Of a stretch of 64,000 nucleotides of DNA, positions 31,661 to 44,139 are shown piece by piece; position 1 is the stretch's first letter, and every line of letters starts with the position of its first letter. The translations under genes were made by a program, and so were the position numbers. This stretch comes from Prorocentrum cordatum (lineage: Eukaryota; Sar; Dinophyceae; Prorocentrales; Prorocentraceae). The notes beneath the pieces are model-generated. The model was not told the DNA's origin, made no database searches, and saw only the letters and a list, made by a program, of their open reading frames with translations. The stretch lies in NCBI GenBank assembly GCA_963575745.1, contig CAUYUJ010017839.1, forward strand, positions 144,428 to 208,427, given 5' to 3'.

Positions 31661-34399
31661 CCCCCGCGGGCACCTAGCTCGACATCGTCGCGCCAGGGTG
31701 GGCGTCAGCGCATTGGCTGACATCCCAAGCAGAAAAAGCGGGACATGCCGAACAGCCTTCAGTACGTCCCGAAAGCGTCGGACAGCCTTCACCCTTTCTC
31801 CAAGGGTCACTTCGGGCCCCCGCCGCGCCAGTCCCAAAATACTGTTACGGGGCGGGCGGCGGGGAAGGGGGGCCTCCAGTCACCGCTCAGCGGGGCAAGT
31901 CGAGGGCCTCCCGACGCGCCCGTTCAGAATAATATTAGAGGAGCGCGCCGCCCAGCCATCAACTCATAATGCGACGAGCTCGTCAATGACCTCGGCGCGC
32001 CTGGGGTTCGTATCTACGCTCCGCGGGGACTGGGTCAGGCCGAGACATCGCCTCGGCCTTTCGCCCGCGCCCACCGCCTGAGCGGTCGCTCTTTCACCGC
32101 TGATCGCCGCAGCGGTCGTCGCGACCGAAGAGGGCGACCAGGGCGTCCAGCGATCAGCCGCATCGGCGCGCCATGGGGCCGCCAACGCCAAGACGCCGCT
32201 TCGTCCTGCCACCACTGGCTACAATCACGATGCCACGGCGCAGCTGACTCTTTCGCGGCCGCCGCGGCCGCCGGCGAAATCGGCGACTCGGCGCAGGCGT
32301 CAGCCGCGAAGCGGGTTCGCCAATCTGATCCCAATTCCTGCTGATCGGCCGCGGCTCGACCCTCTGCCATGGGGGCGCGCCAGGCGATGCGCGCCAGTGA
32401 TTCGCGGGAGATCTGTTAATCGCGCGAGGGCCACGCTTCCGGGCGGCCCGCAACGGCGCGCTTCGTTCCAGCTGCCAATTTGTAGGCCCCTACGCCCGAA
32501 GGCGCACGGTGGGGGCCTGACCGGGCGGGCCGCAACTGCTGCTGCGCTTCTGAGCGCGAGATGCCTCGCCACCGCGTGCCTCGGCCCTCGCCATCGCGCG
32601 CTTGCGCCCCTGCCTCGGCGGAGGAGTTTGCCCGCGACGTCTATCTCCATGAGTGGAGGATGCAGCGCCTTCGGCTGGCTAAGCAGCGTGATCACATCCT
32701 TCTTCCTCCTCTACATCATCGCCTTGATCCACTGGCTCAAATGGCCCCCGAAGTCCTCGGCGCGTCTCCACATCCGGTCATGTGCGGCACCTTCCCCCTG
32801 TCGCCCCCCCCCCCCCCCCCCCGCGTTCGACGGGCCGCGCGCCTCTTCATCGAACGTCCTGAGGTTGCCCCACAGGAAGGGCTCCAAATATCCGAAGTGC
32901 TGCCTGTTAGCTTGAAGATGGCAGCTCAGGTACGGCCACAAAACTTCAACGAAGACAACAGCCTCCGGTCCGACGGCCGGCGCCCCCATGAGCTTCTGAA
33001 AGCTAACCAAGCGATGGCCCAGCACTTGAGCCTTGTTCTGAAGCCATGCTTGGACCTGGCGCGGCATCCCCCACCGACATTGGCCGCCACGCAAGCGAAG
33101 TCATGCACTGGAACGCATAGGCTGTCTTGCCTTGGAGAACCAATATGTGACGGTATTGTGCCATCTTTGGATATTTCCAGCTTTGTTCAGGCTTAGCTAT
33201 GTTTCTATCGGTGGTGCGACCCGCTGTGTATGTCGGAAGCCTCGCAGTCGACGCAGGAACACGGTTCCCGGTTCCAGGGCCTATGCCCATACTCATGAAC
33301 ATCCCAAGGCCGAGCGTTCCTCACGCAACTGCAGGACGAATCGCGATTGGGGCCCCGAGCCTTGGCTCATGCAGCATCGGCTGCGAGCAGCGCAGGCAGC
33401 TGATTACACCCAAGCGATTGCGACACGCCTTTGAGCATGCGAGGTAGCCGTCCTCCCAGGGCGGAGGCAACATCATCTTATGCTTAAAGTCGCTCGAAGC
33501 CAGCCGATCATGTAGGTCGCCATGCGTGACGAAGCCTCCTTTGTGCTTTAAAGCAGTCGACGCATCCTGAGTCCGTCAATGGGGCGATCCAGGCTCCTCC
33601 GAAGCGCCGATCGAACATGGCCGTCCACGACGCCGTCGGGACGAGCGCATCTGACACGGCAATCCGCGGGATCTGGCGAATCTCACCCCGCGCGGACGGA
33701 GCCCAGTCGCCAAGGAGCAATTGGGCATGACCCAAACTGTCGCGTTGTCAAAGATGCGAGGTACGACCGTCGCCAAATACTGGCAAGGCGGCTTCCCTGA
33801 GTTGTCCACATCAAACGCCCTCGCGTCCAAATTGTCAGCAAATCGCGAAATTGACCATCCGTTAGGACGCAGCCAGCGCGGGAACTGCCGTGGTTGGTCA
33901 ACATGTTTTATCCTTCTCTCGCTGTACCATGGTGAACCCACCGTGCGCGTTGTCCTCCGCCGTCTCCACGACCAGGTCGTCCGGTCTTGAATAGACATTC
34001 GACATGACAGGGATCGCATACGCATATCTATACTGCCGTCTCCCATTGATGTCAGCCTCTGGAGGAGCCATCTTGTCAACCATTGATTGCAAGACGCTCG
34101 GTGCAGTGAGAGGGAACATCATCGCCGTTGGCAGGTCGTTCCCCGTTGGCTGATCGCGGGGGTATATTCGCCCGGGCTGAACCGCCCTCATTCATGAGTG
34201 ACCCTGCGAAGCGCGGAAAGGATTGGGCTTCGCGTCTGGAGGCCCGAAGTTTGCCCCATATTATGCTCCGCCGGCTCGAATGTCCGCCCGTAACTCTACT
34301 TCCAATAATCCGGGCGCCCGACCGCCGGCTCGTCGTTCTCCGCGAACTTGGCACCCAATACTTGCATTGACTTCTTAGGCAGAGCACTGAGGGCGCGCG

Positions 34400-34978
34400 T
34401 CAGCCGGGGCCCAGGGCGATCAAAACCCTCATTCCACAACACCTCGACGACCCGCGTCGTCTCGACCCATCCCCTAGAGTTGAGGACATCAGCAGCACCA
34501 CTATATTTCGCTTTTCCATGATTATGGTCCCCAGCCTAGCCGCCTCTTCTTCGCTAGTTCCGCTGGAGTACGCTTGCAACCGGTGGTCTGCTGATGGAGT
34601 AACGGGCCACAACGCGTGCGTGCCCACTGGGAGATCTTGAGTCTCGATCGAGCCATGGCGCGATCGGAGGAGCGCGTCTGCGCCCTCTCTTTGTTTCGAA
34701 ATTAGGTCCCGGAGCACATGCAGCACTGTGCCCCCTGAAAACCCTGCCTCGTCACCTGTGCCCAAGAAAAGCACCCGTTGCGGGTTGTCGGGGAACGGGT
34801 CAGCAGAGCGCGCTGCCTCCATTCTCCTCGCGAGGCTGGCATCCGCCACCAGGATGACGGATTCTTCGCCGCTCAACGAGGGAACCAACATCGTCTCTGT
34901 CTGGGGCGCGCTCGGCACGTTGAAATTATTTGTGAAAGGCCGCTCCTCTCTCCAACAATTTGGCGCGAAGTAAGGCAT
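34400..34978 (-). pseudogene. Unrecognised 192-codon open piece
   Basis: Longest clean frame of the left part of the 31.7-42.6 kb region. It contains SLSGEESVILVADASLARRM, a glycine-rich LFLGTGDEAGFSGGTVLH and RDLISKQREG. Not recognised. The preceding piece, 35033-35605, is acidic and serine-rich (SVSEGSDGELSEPPG), in another frame. Confidence 0.3.
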
Positions 34979-37923
34979 TCAATCTCTGTTGGCTCTTCGG
35001 CGGGTTCCGAGAAACGGCCAGCCGAAAATGCGTCAAAAATATCCGTTGCCAAATACCTTGGGTAATTCATTATTGTCCGCGGTGAGCGAAATGAGTACCA
35101 GCGGCACGTGTCCCGCGGGCTCGCGCAGCGTCGACTCTGGGGCGTGTTCCACATGAGCCGCGAAGACGCCGTTGCCGCAAGGGCGCGTGTCTTCTTGTTC
35201 TTCATTCATCTCGGCATGGCGGCCTTCGTTGGGGGGTATTGATTGGCCTGCGTCTTCTTCCCAATCTGCATCAGGATCGCATCGCAGATCCGAAGGAGCG
35301 GAACAAGGTGATATTTTATCACTTTTGACGCCCAGCCTGGGAGCCTTTCCCTCTAGTCCTGGTGGTTCAGAGAGTTCGCCATCTGACCCCTCGGATACAC
35401 TGTCCGCGGGAGAGGCTTCGCCGCCTTTGCGAGATGGGAGCGACGTTTTCTCCGCGCAACACCTCTCGTAAGCCTTTCTTTCTTCCATTGTGCTAGCGTC
35501 GTCCTGCAAGGATGCGGCATTGGCCCAGTGCGAAGATGCCCTCTGCTGGGGAATGCACATATCAATGTGGACCGAGGTCGCCTTGTGGCAGCTCCCACAC
35601 ACCACCGCCGGCGATATGACGTTGTCTCTTTTTTCTCGCAGCCGACGGCCACGCGCGCGCGCAACCCAAAGTCGGGCAAATGTATAGCTGGACGGCGCGC
35701 GACATGCATTACGTAGCCGCCCTCAACCCGGGCTGGAGCTCACAGTCTGTAGCTTTGCAACGATGTTTTCTTCCACGTGCACAGGCTGAAACTTCGTCGC
35801 GTTCGGCCTCGAGCCCCTAATTTGGATTTCCGCCGCGCCGTAAACGGAGAACTCTGAGTTCGCATAATAGCTGGGCCCAAAGCCAACCATGCCAATGACC
35901 CCCAAGAGGCCCTCCCATTTCCACCGGTCACTTGCCGTCGATGCCTCATTGCAGCAGAGTGCACTTGCTCATCGCGGGGATGCTGTCGCAGCCATTCCTG
36001 CTTGCGTTTTCGCATTTCCCTTAGCTTTTTCTCGCCCGGGCCCGACGGGAACATTGTCCCCGTCGTCTTCCTGCCCATTCTCTTCGTCTTCGCCCTCGTC
36101 ATCGGAGGCGGGGGAGACGTTGGCAGGGCCATTCTTCGACTGACGCAGAACTTCGTCAGAACTTCGATATTCAAACAGGCCCTCCTACGATCGCCGGACC
36201 CGCCTCAGGTCGGGTCGAACCCCTTCAGCATGCCGCACTGGAGAGCCGGGTGCGACGCGCGCGAGCCGCCTGCAGTGCCCAAGCATCTCCGCGCGGGGGA
36301 GGCATCGCGCATGGGCAGCGGAACGACTGCGTTTCCATATTCTTTGCCCAGAAACTGACACCGCTCCGTCCAGTGGTATCAAATAGTTAGGTCGCGCTTG
36401 CTGGCGCGGGCTGCACATCGAAGCGCGAGCACTGCGCGTTGTTTCCTCAAGTCGGATAGGGGGTGGTCCTGTCTCGTATTCCATCAATCCTTCAGCGAGA
36501 TCACCAACTATCCACCTCGCCGCAGGCGCGGTCTCCCCAATTCCATCTCTTTCTGGTTCATGGGGATCGGGACCTACTATCGCCCGACAATCCACCTCGT
36601 TGGAATCTTCCTGGGTCGATGGAGGAACGTATCGTTGCAGGCCCATCTTGTGCGATAGTAGGGCCGATGCGAGATAGAGCCCCATCGCAGCGCGTAGTAT
36701 GTTCGTCGGCCCCGAACAATAGCATGATTCTTTCCCCTCGGATTCCGATCAACGACCTCGAACCCGTCAGACCGGCCACTCATTGAAGTATGTGCCAGCA
36801 GTTTGAAATCGCAGGTCACATTGGGCCCATCGTCAAACAGCTCGGCCGTCGCGGAACAACGCGAGCGGAAGCGCGGAATGGCACCGGCGCCCCGACGCAC
36901 ATGTACGCCGTCTGCCTGCAGATTTCCGGTCCTCTCGGTTTTAGTCCTTCCTCCCTCGTCGCCCCTGGAACAGATGAGCACGCCGGCGTCAATCGCGGCT
37001 CTCACCCTGCCCATGTCAACCGCGCGGGAAAAGCATCGCCAGCCTTGTCGGCACTTCTTGTCCTCGCACCCTTCGGGGGGGGCCAATGGTGATGATCAAC
37101 GTAGCGTAGTCATCCTCGTTTTCATAGCGGATGCTTCCGAAATTGGAGACGTCGCGCAGCATTGCTCTTTGATCGTAGGCCGTCTACAGCCGCCTGGCAG
37201 CTCGCCAATCCGATGCGCGAGCCATTTCTCTGCGCTCGTGGTCTCCATCTTGATATCCTCATGTCCCTTCCTCTGATCGAGCGCGACAATTCCCGATAGT
37301 TTCCTTGGCGTAAGTTGTCCGATTGCGTACCGCGACAACATCGGATCATGGCCCGCGGCCGTTTCGGGATTTACGATGCGCCCAACGAGGGTCTCCCCCG
37401 TGAATGGGGTCCGCGACTTACCTGGTCCTACAACAACAGCCGTTTGATGCGGCCCAGAAGCCTCGAATCCATGGGGACATGATGTCAATTTCTGCCCAGC
37501 GAGGCCCTTGCGGATCATATCGTCTTTATAGATCGTCGAGTGCTCGAGAATACTGTTCATGATAACCGACCACCGAACGAACAGGTTAACCCCCCTTTAT
37601 CTTGGACGTTCTTCTTCGGCATCCTTTGGGTACTCATGTGTCCTGAACCAACGAACGGGTTGAGCGCCCAGTGTTTTGACCGTGGCAATGGGCACGTTGA
37701 TCAGGTGAATACACTCCGCCACGGGTTCGTCCGGAATCAGTCGGATCTGAACAAAGTCTGGCGAAGGGACCATGTCCGGGAGACGCGCTTTGTCGCTCCA
37801 TGGCAGGTTGCAAATAAATGGATCTCACCGGGGGGGCTCTCGCGGCCATGTTCTCGTTCGCAACCCACTCCACGAGTCCTGGGGGATCCGCGTCGACGCA
37901 GCCAATCAACGGCATGCGTGTAA

Positions 37924-38979
37924 TCACCTCTGGGCTGAATGGCAGTAAGTGGCCATGATTGGTTGCGACGAGCGACCGTTCACCCTCTCCTCGAGGCCCT
38001 TTTCCCGCTTTCTCTGCCGCGCGGGCACGCTCTGCCCGCGCCTGTCATCGGACGGTGCCTGGTTAATTTCGATGTATAGATGAATGGCACACCGAATAAA
38101 CATCCCCATGTTCTCGACGAATGCATCACCAGCTCTCCGACCCAAATTAGGTTTGAAGTGCCAGTTGTCTCCAACAGGGCGCTCGCTGACTCGAGAAATC
38201 ACGGCGCCCCTGATCCACGACATTCTGCGCGGATAGCCCGCTTCCTCCCAGTAAATCATCCTGTTGTTAGCCGCAGCCGCAGCTCGACTTGCCAGGGTGC
38301 CCCAGGCAACATGCGCCCCGCTGGCTGGCGGCAACACCCATGAGTGGGCATCGCCCAATTCTAACACCACCATGAAGGAACCCTGGGTCATCGCGTAGCC
38401 GGCATGGAGATCAACAAGTTGCTTGGCCTGCTAAGCACGTGCCGCTCCATATCAAAATCTGATTGTCCACTGGCGTTGCTCGCCGTGCCGCGCAATATGC
38501 GGTCACCATTCGCGTCGCGCCCGTTGCCGCTCCATAAGACTACCCGCGCATTCTCGCCTTGAGCGGCATAGAACGTTCTTCCGTCGTACTCCAGCTTCTT
38601 GTGATTCGTTGGCCGATCAAGATTGCGAGTCTTGTCAAGCGCAACGCCTCCTTCTACGATGCCATCGCATCCGCCCACGTGCTTGTGAATCACTTACGGG
38701 GCCATTGTTTTCCTCCACACCTTCTTCGCGTCCACGAAGAACGAAGCAATGGAGTCTGAAAGGATAGACGTTCACGTCCAGGCGCCGCTTCCATCTCTCT
38801 GACTTCCACACCCATTCGGCGATGAGGTGCCCTTTATACCAATCCTCTATCGAGGTTCCCAACTGCGCATTTGCCATGATATTCTGCCCCAGGAACCTCG
38901 CGCGCAACCTGGCAGCTTCGATCATAGCTGACATCGCCGCACAACACTGTGGGAAGCCGAAAGTGGTTGGCGCGCTCAA
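37924..38979 (-). pseudogene. Unrecognised overlapping open pieces
   Basis: Three overlapping frames (38635-38979, 38388-38693, 37924-38391) read as one polypeptide broken by small frameshifts: a helical, tryptophan-containing piece (YKGHLIAEWVWKSERW), a middle piece (KKLEYDGRTFYAAQGENARV) and a tail (AFVENMGMFIRCAIHLYIEI). No family recognised. Confidence 0.35.
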
Positions 38980-39034
38980 TCATGGACGCCTCGGTAAACT
39001 GCGCAAGACGAAGAACGATTTCCTCGGCCAGGTC

Positions 39035-40140
39035 TTAGCATTGCGGCGTCAGCTTGACGTTCTCAATCGAATGGAACTGGTCTAGAGAGTAGTCGGCATT
39101 TTGGTGAGACCGAAGCTTTGCTCCTTCCCATGCACCGTAGAATCCTGTCTTCAACTGGAACAGGCCCCTGGCGCCCGCTACGCCCAGGGCCCTGATTCCT
39201 CCGATCGGGAGACTGGCGTCGCCAGCGCCGTCGTTGGACGAACGGGGGGCAGATCGCGGCAAGCCGCTCGCGGCCCTCTGCAAGTCTGCATCGCTTTCGC
39301 TTCGCTGTGGTTCTGGAGCCTTTGACGTGTCCTCGCGTCTCCGCCACCGAGGTCCGGGACAGGCGGGGCCGGCCGTCGTCCGTGCCTCCCAGGTCGCCCT
39401 GTTGGGTCCTCTGCAGGGGAAGGCCAACCCTCTGGGGGCGGCGGGGCAGCCGGCGGCGCCATCAGCGCCGGGGCCTCGCTGGGGACAGGAAACGGAGGCG
39501 GCGGCGGCTTAAGCTCGACGCTGGCCACGATGGCGGCTTGACAGGCGCCTTCTGTTTACCGTATTCTTTCGGGGGATGCGCCCTGCCGCCGGTCCGCGAA
39601 CGCGCTGGCTTCTGGGGCGCGTGGCGGGTGGCGGTCGAAGTTCCCCTGTCTCGTGGGCATAGCCTTCTTTTTGGGCGGCCCATGACTGGGCATCGGCGAG
39701 GGCGGGGCCTCAACGGGCGCGCCTCCAGATGCGCCTCCCGCAGACGTCTGGTCGACCTCCCGCGGGGCCGCCCTCTCCGCCGCAGGCCTTCCTGGCGGGG
39801 GCGGAGGCGGCTTCCTCGAAGGAAGCGCAAGTTCGGCATCGTCGCCCTTCTGCCCCCCTCCATGAATTGGCGCGGCAGGCGGTCGCCACTGGGAGATGTC
39901 GCGCATCGACAATTCCGGGGGTGGCGTAACCAATGTGCCGGGGAAATTCGCTTCCGCCTTTCTCGGCAATCCCAGCTCTTCGCGCCATGCAGGATCAACG
40001 GGGATGTATTCGCAGCGCCGCAGCCAACCCATGTGCGCGCAGCTGTCCAAGCCAGTTGGCGGCTTGCTTCCCTCGAGTAGGATCTCGCCTGCTTCCGAGA
40101 AGAAGGAGCAATAATATCTTGCCGGGCGCAGGCTGATCAT
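39035..40140 (-). pseudogene. Unrecognised proline-rich piece followed by structured piece
   Basis: 40140-39556 starts with RRCEYIPVDPAWREELGLPR and becomes a proline/alanine-rich linker; 39427-39035 resumes with GLFQLKTGFYGAWEGAKLRS and ENVKLTPQC. A folded-linker-folded order such as this is seen in structural polyproteins, but that is inference only. Confidence 0.35.
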
Positions 40141-41003
40141 TCAGATGGTGAGCGATGGATTCATGCGCGCCCATAGAAGGGCTTCGTCGCGCGCTTGCCT
40201 GGGCGCAGCATCGAAGCGAGAAGTCCTCCAGATCATTCGCCAGCTGCTCAGCTTCGATGCCAATATTAACTGACCCTGCCAGCGGTGGGTCGGGAGCGCC
40301 GTACCTCGCCGCGCGTCAAACTTGAAACCTGCGGGGGCATCGTATACACACTCGCTGCCCTGACCGATCCGACAACTTCTTGGGGCCGCCGGGAGAGAAT
40401 AAATCAGGAAGCACGTGTTCAGCATCAAGAAACCAATCGTTTCTTCTACTGTCGTGTCTCCCTAGGTCCCCCATAGTAGGCCCATCTGTCTCCCAGCCCA
40501 CCTTTCAACGAGGCGCGCACGCTGGAAAACGAACGAGCCTGGCCTCGCAAGGAAGAACTTGCAGTCGGCATCCCTTTCCGCCCATCTGCAGAGGAACACC
40601 GCTGATAGCTTCTGGATTGCGATCGCCGTCTTTCCTGGACATCGCCAGGAGTTGTCGCCGTTGAGCGCTTGGAAGTAGTGCCCGAGGCCCCCGACGTGCT
40701 GCAGCCCCTCAATCCATGGAAACCCTCAACTGATCATGCGGTTCCAAGGCCCTCCACGGGGCGCGCGGAGGTCCGCGGGATTACCTCGGCACGCGTGGGG
40801 GGGCTCGAGAAGGAAGTTTAGCAACGCACCCTGCTGACTTGGGTCGACAAGTGTTGTGTTGCACTTGAGCGCGCGAAGCATGGCCAGAAAGTTCCCTCGG
40901 CATGCCTTCTCCGCCCCTTTACGCGGGCAGCCCGCAGGCGCCCCGAGGATTTCGATACAAGCATGGAATCTGATGCCAATTCGCGGGCGTGAACTTCGCC
41001 CAT

Positions 41004-41860
41004 TCACCGCCAGTTCCCTCGAAGAGCTCCGCTCCCCAGCGTTCTTCGTCGCGACCGTCGTTCGCGATGTTCTCGTCGCCGCCCGCAGTTTTCATCCACG
41101 TCCAAAGGGGCTAGGGGCTCATTCTTGAAATCAGCGCTGACGGGGAAGTAGAAATCCATGAACCCGCGATCGCGCCTCGCAGAACACCCGGCCCGATACC
41201 GCTCCCTGGCTGCGGGCCGCTCAGCATGTCCGCTGCCAGCTCGGCAATTGCACGAACTTCTTCGACCGCGCTGTCGAACTTCATTTGCCGAGGCATCTCG
41301 GGATCCCGAATGATCGCCCAGATCGGTGGATACCCAGACAAGGTGGGGGCGTCGTAGCCGCTGGCTGGCATCACCTGCCAGATCCCACGGAATTGGCCGA
41401 ACGCGCCGCAAAGGCTGGCATATTCTCCGCTCGTCTTCCCCGCGGCCATGCGACCGCGGCCCCTGCCAAGCGCGCGCGAGACAATCTCGCCGCGCGGCGT
41501 CCATCTCTTGGCTCGCGCGAGCCCGCCAGGTTCGCGCGCAATGAATCTGAGTCTAAGATTCAACGGAGCAGACCCTACAGCCCGCAAGCAAGGTGGAGAC
41601 CTAGTCCAGTTGATTGGGTTCGCGGAGTCCGCGAAGCCGTTGATCGGACGGCGGTGGCACTGTGGCGGCTGCGGTCCGGAGGCTTCGGGGCGTCGCAGAA
41701 GCGGGTGCCCGAGTTGCTGCGAGCCGAAACGGCAGCGGCAGGCGAAGCATGCGGCGATGAAGCGATGACAGTGGCAACGACACATGGCAACAGAGATGCA
41801 ACGATCAAATGATGCACGCGCCGAGCAAACGCATCCGCGTAATCCTCTGCAAGTTTGCAA
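41004..41860 (-). pseudogene. Unrecognised open piece, possible amino-terminal part of the same product
   Basis: The frame 41860-41111 is most protein-like in its last 130 codons: GEYASLCGAFGQFRGIWQVM, SGYPPIWAIIRDPEMPRQMK, EEVRAIAELAADMLSGPQPG. No recognised domain. A bounded set of conserved-looking hydrophobic and tryptophan residues argues for former coding sequence. Confidence 0.35.
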
Positions 41861-42594
41861 TCACGTCCTCTAGCCTCAAAATGGCTGTGTGATCCATCGC
41901 AATTTCCCTCAAGTCCTTTGGCAAGGTCCCGAATTAGTCGCAATGATCCATGGCTTCTTTGCATGCGTTGAATCATGTAATGGTTCCTAAGAAATGCTTT
42001 AACCTACGGGCCACGCCAATGCTGACGCGGAGTCGGCCATTCTAGGCATGCAGTTCCTTTCCGCTTAATTACTTCTTCAGGGATACCAAGAAACGCCCGC
42101 AGTCAGATTCGACAAGTCGCCCTGTGACCGCGCGGGCGGTTGAGAGCTTTGGCGTCGCCGTTGCGGTGATGCATAACTCCGTTAACGCATTGCCAAGGGG
42201 GCCCCACCCATGCAGGCCATTGCGCTCGTGGGCCTCGCAAGACGACGCAGTCGAGCTGGAAACGTAGTAGTGGTCATGTATTGTTGCTCAGTTAACCTGG
42301 CTACTTCGCAGTTTGCATCGCCAATGTTTTCTTGCTCTCATGATCTGCTGCTGGCTGCGCCAAAGAACTCCAGCATCCATCGTTTCGGGCCGAGATGGCC
42401 CTCGCGCGGCACCCGATCAAGCGGGCCGCGGTCAGGAGCAGCTCCACTGGCGTAGTTTTTTCTGGGTGCCACGCGTTCGCCGCGTGACATTGTCACGCGG
42501 ATCTGTGGTAGGCGCTCCAGGCTGCGCACTTGCCGCCCCGCCGCGCGTGCGTGGCGAGGCATCAGCAGGCGGTTTCCTTGCTACTCCGCGGCCT

Positions 42595-43665
42595 TTTTCC
42601 TAGCTACTTTTGAACCTAACGCGTTCACCGATCGCGCGCCCAACCTGGGCTTCAGAATGCCCCCAGGCTCTAGGGGCAAGGCTTGGTCGCCGGCGAACAG
42701 AGGGCCCATGCGTTCCCCGTAGCTGGGCGAGCCCAGTAAGCTGCAAGCCACTACTTGATCCAAGTAGATGACATTGGCCCATGACGGAGGTTGCTCAAAC
42801 CTTTCCGTTCCAACGTCCGCATCTTGATACTGCGTGGACAATAGACCACATCCACGACGCCTCGCGCGAACTGCTCCGCCGCGGCAGTCGCGTCAATCCG
42901 ATGGGTCCTAGGCAAGTGCGTAACCTTTTCGGATCCACAGGCTTTGCTGACCTTTACAGCAGCTTGATTGTCCTCAATAAACTCAGCTCTCGGAGGCCGT
43001 CCAAGCAGTGCTTCCCACGACGGCAGGGCTGGGGGTAGTTCTCTCCGAATGGCTTCGTCAGCCGAGACGATTTCCGCCACTAGCGCGCCATGTGCCGTCG
43101 CCGTCCTTCCTCGGGAGTTGCAACTCAGTGGCGCTCGAACGCTCGGTCCCCGCTGCTTTTTGGTGCTCGTGCTGGTGCTGCGATGGGTCCTGATGTCGCT
43201 CGCTAGATCGGCATCCGCGCACTGCTTCAACCATGCGTCTGCGAAGGAATCTCCGACCCTAGACAACGTCCTAAAGCGCGCCGTCCATCTCATGTAGCGC
43301 ATTAGCCGGAAGAACTCAATGTCCTCTTGTTCCGTCCACTTCGTCGCGCAGGGTGCCAGGGTACTAACACGTCGTGCATTGCCATCCCGTGCCATCCTCG
43401 CGCCATATAATACCTCCTTCAAGACTTTAGCAACAGTGGGCTGTAGGACACCTGACGGGGCCGGCGATTTAGGACTCACCGATCCGTCATCTTTCATGTC
43501 GGGCCACTTGACTTCAGGGACAGTGTCCGCCAGGCTGGTCGGGGTCTTGACGTTCAGGCACTCTGCCATCGCTTCTTCAGCTGGGGACACGCCCTCTCCT
43601 CGAGGTCCGCCCTGTCCGTCTTCGAGACTAACCCCGTGCCCACGATAATAATGCACCCCCCCCAC
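42595..43665 (-). pseudogene. Copia-type RNase H domain, frame-broken
   Basis: The frame 43665-42751 carries ATKWTEQEDIEFFRLMRYMR, then EFIEDNQAAVKVSKACGSEK and THRIDATAAAEQFARGVVDV. The E-D-N-Q-A-A and T-H-R-I-D positions are typical of the RNase H of copia elements (D-N-Q-A-A-I...H-I-D). The expected ending, a-D-V-G-T-K-x-F, appears in a different frame as DADVGTERFEQPPSW (about 42840-42780), so a frameshift separates them. RNase H would degrade the RNA strand during reverse transcription. Not functional as it stands. Confidence 0.8.
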
Positions 43666-43679
43666 TAAGTAGTTAGAGT

Positions 43680-44090
43680 TTTTTATCGTCGACCAATGAG
43701 AGTTTGGTCGGGGGCGCGGGGGCGCGGAGGCCGAACTTCATTATCACTGGGAAAGTTCGCCATCGAAGTTACTTCCTTCTCATGCTTCTCGCGCTCTTCC
43801 TCCTTCTCATCATTCTCATCTTTCTTTTCTTATCTCATGATCTCTCTCTTTCTGCTTATTTTTCTTCTTGTCTCCCTGCCCCCCTGAACTTGCTCATCGC
43901 TGGGGTTGATTATCCTGGGGGAACTAAGCACGTGAGCTACCCTACACGAGCAGATGAAAAAATTCAATTTTCATTAAGCACTTACAAATTCAATTTAATA
44001 AGTTTTGAATTTTGGACTTCTGTTTCTTCCTCTTCCTCTGCTTCCCCTACTATTCCTCCTTCTCATCATTATGCTCTTCACTTTCTTCTT

Positions 44091-44139
<49 letters not shown>

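Larger units (their letters stand above)
31661..42580 (-). other. Unrecognised, non-repetitive, frame-broken coding-like region
   Basis: About 10.9 kb with almost no microsatellite. Minus-strand open pieces follow each other in changing frames: 41111-41504 (ends DPEMPRQMKFDSAVEEVRAI, then PGVLRGAIAGSWISTSP), 39556-40140 (proline-rich: PPPPPPGRPAAE), 39035-39427 (GLFQLKTGFYGAWEGAKLRS), 38635-38979 (EDWYKGHLIAEWVWKSERWK), 38388-38693 (YDGRTFYAAQGENARVVLWS), 37924-38391 (PVGDNWHFKPNLGRRAGDAF), 37096-37560, 36577-37086, 35033-35605, 34400-34978 and 32711-33094. Amino-acid texture is protein-like, but I recognise no domain. It may be an extra gene region of the retroelement, a second decayed element, or a captured gene. 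Confidence 0.4.
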
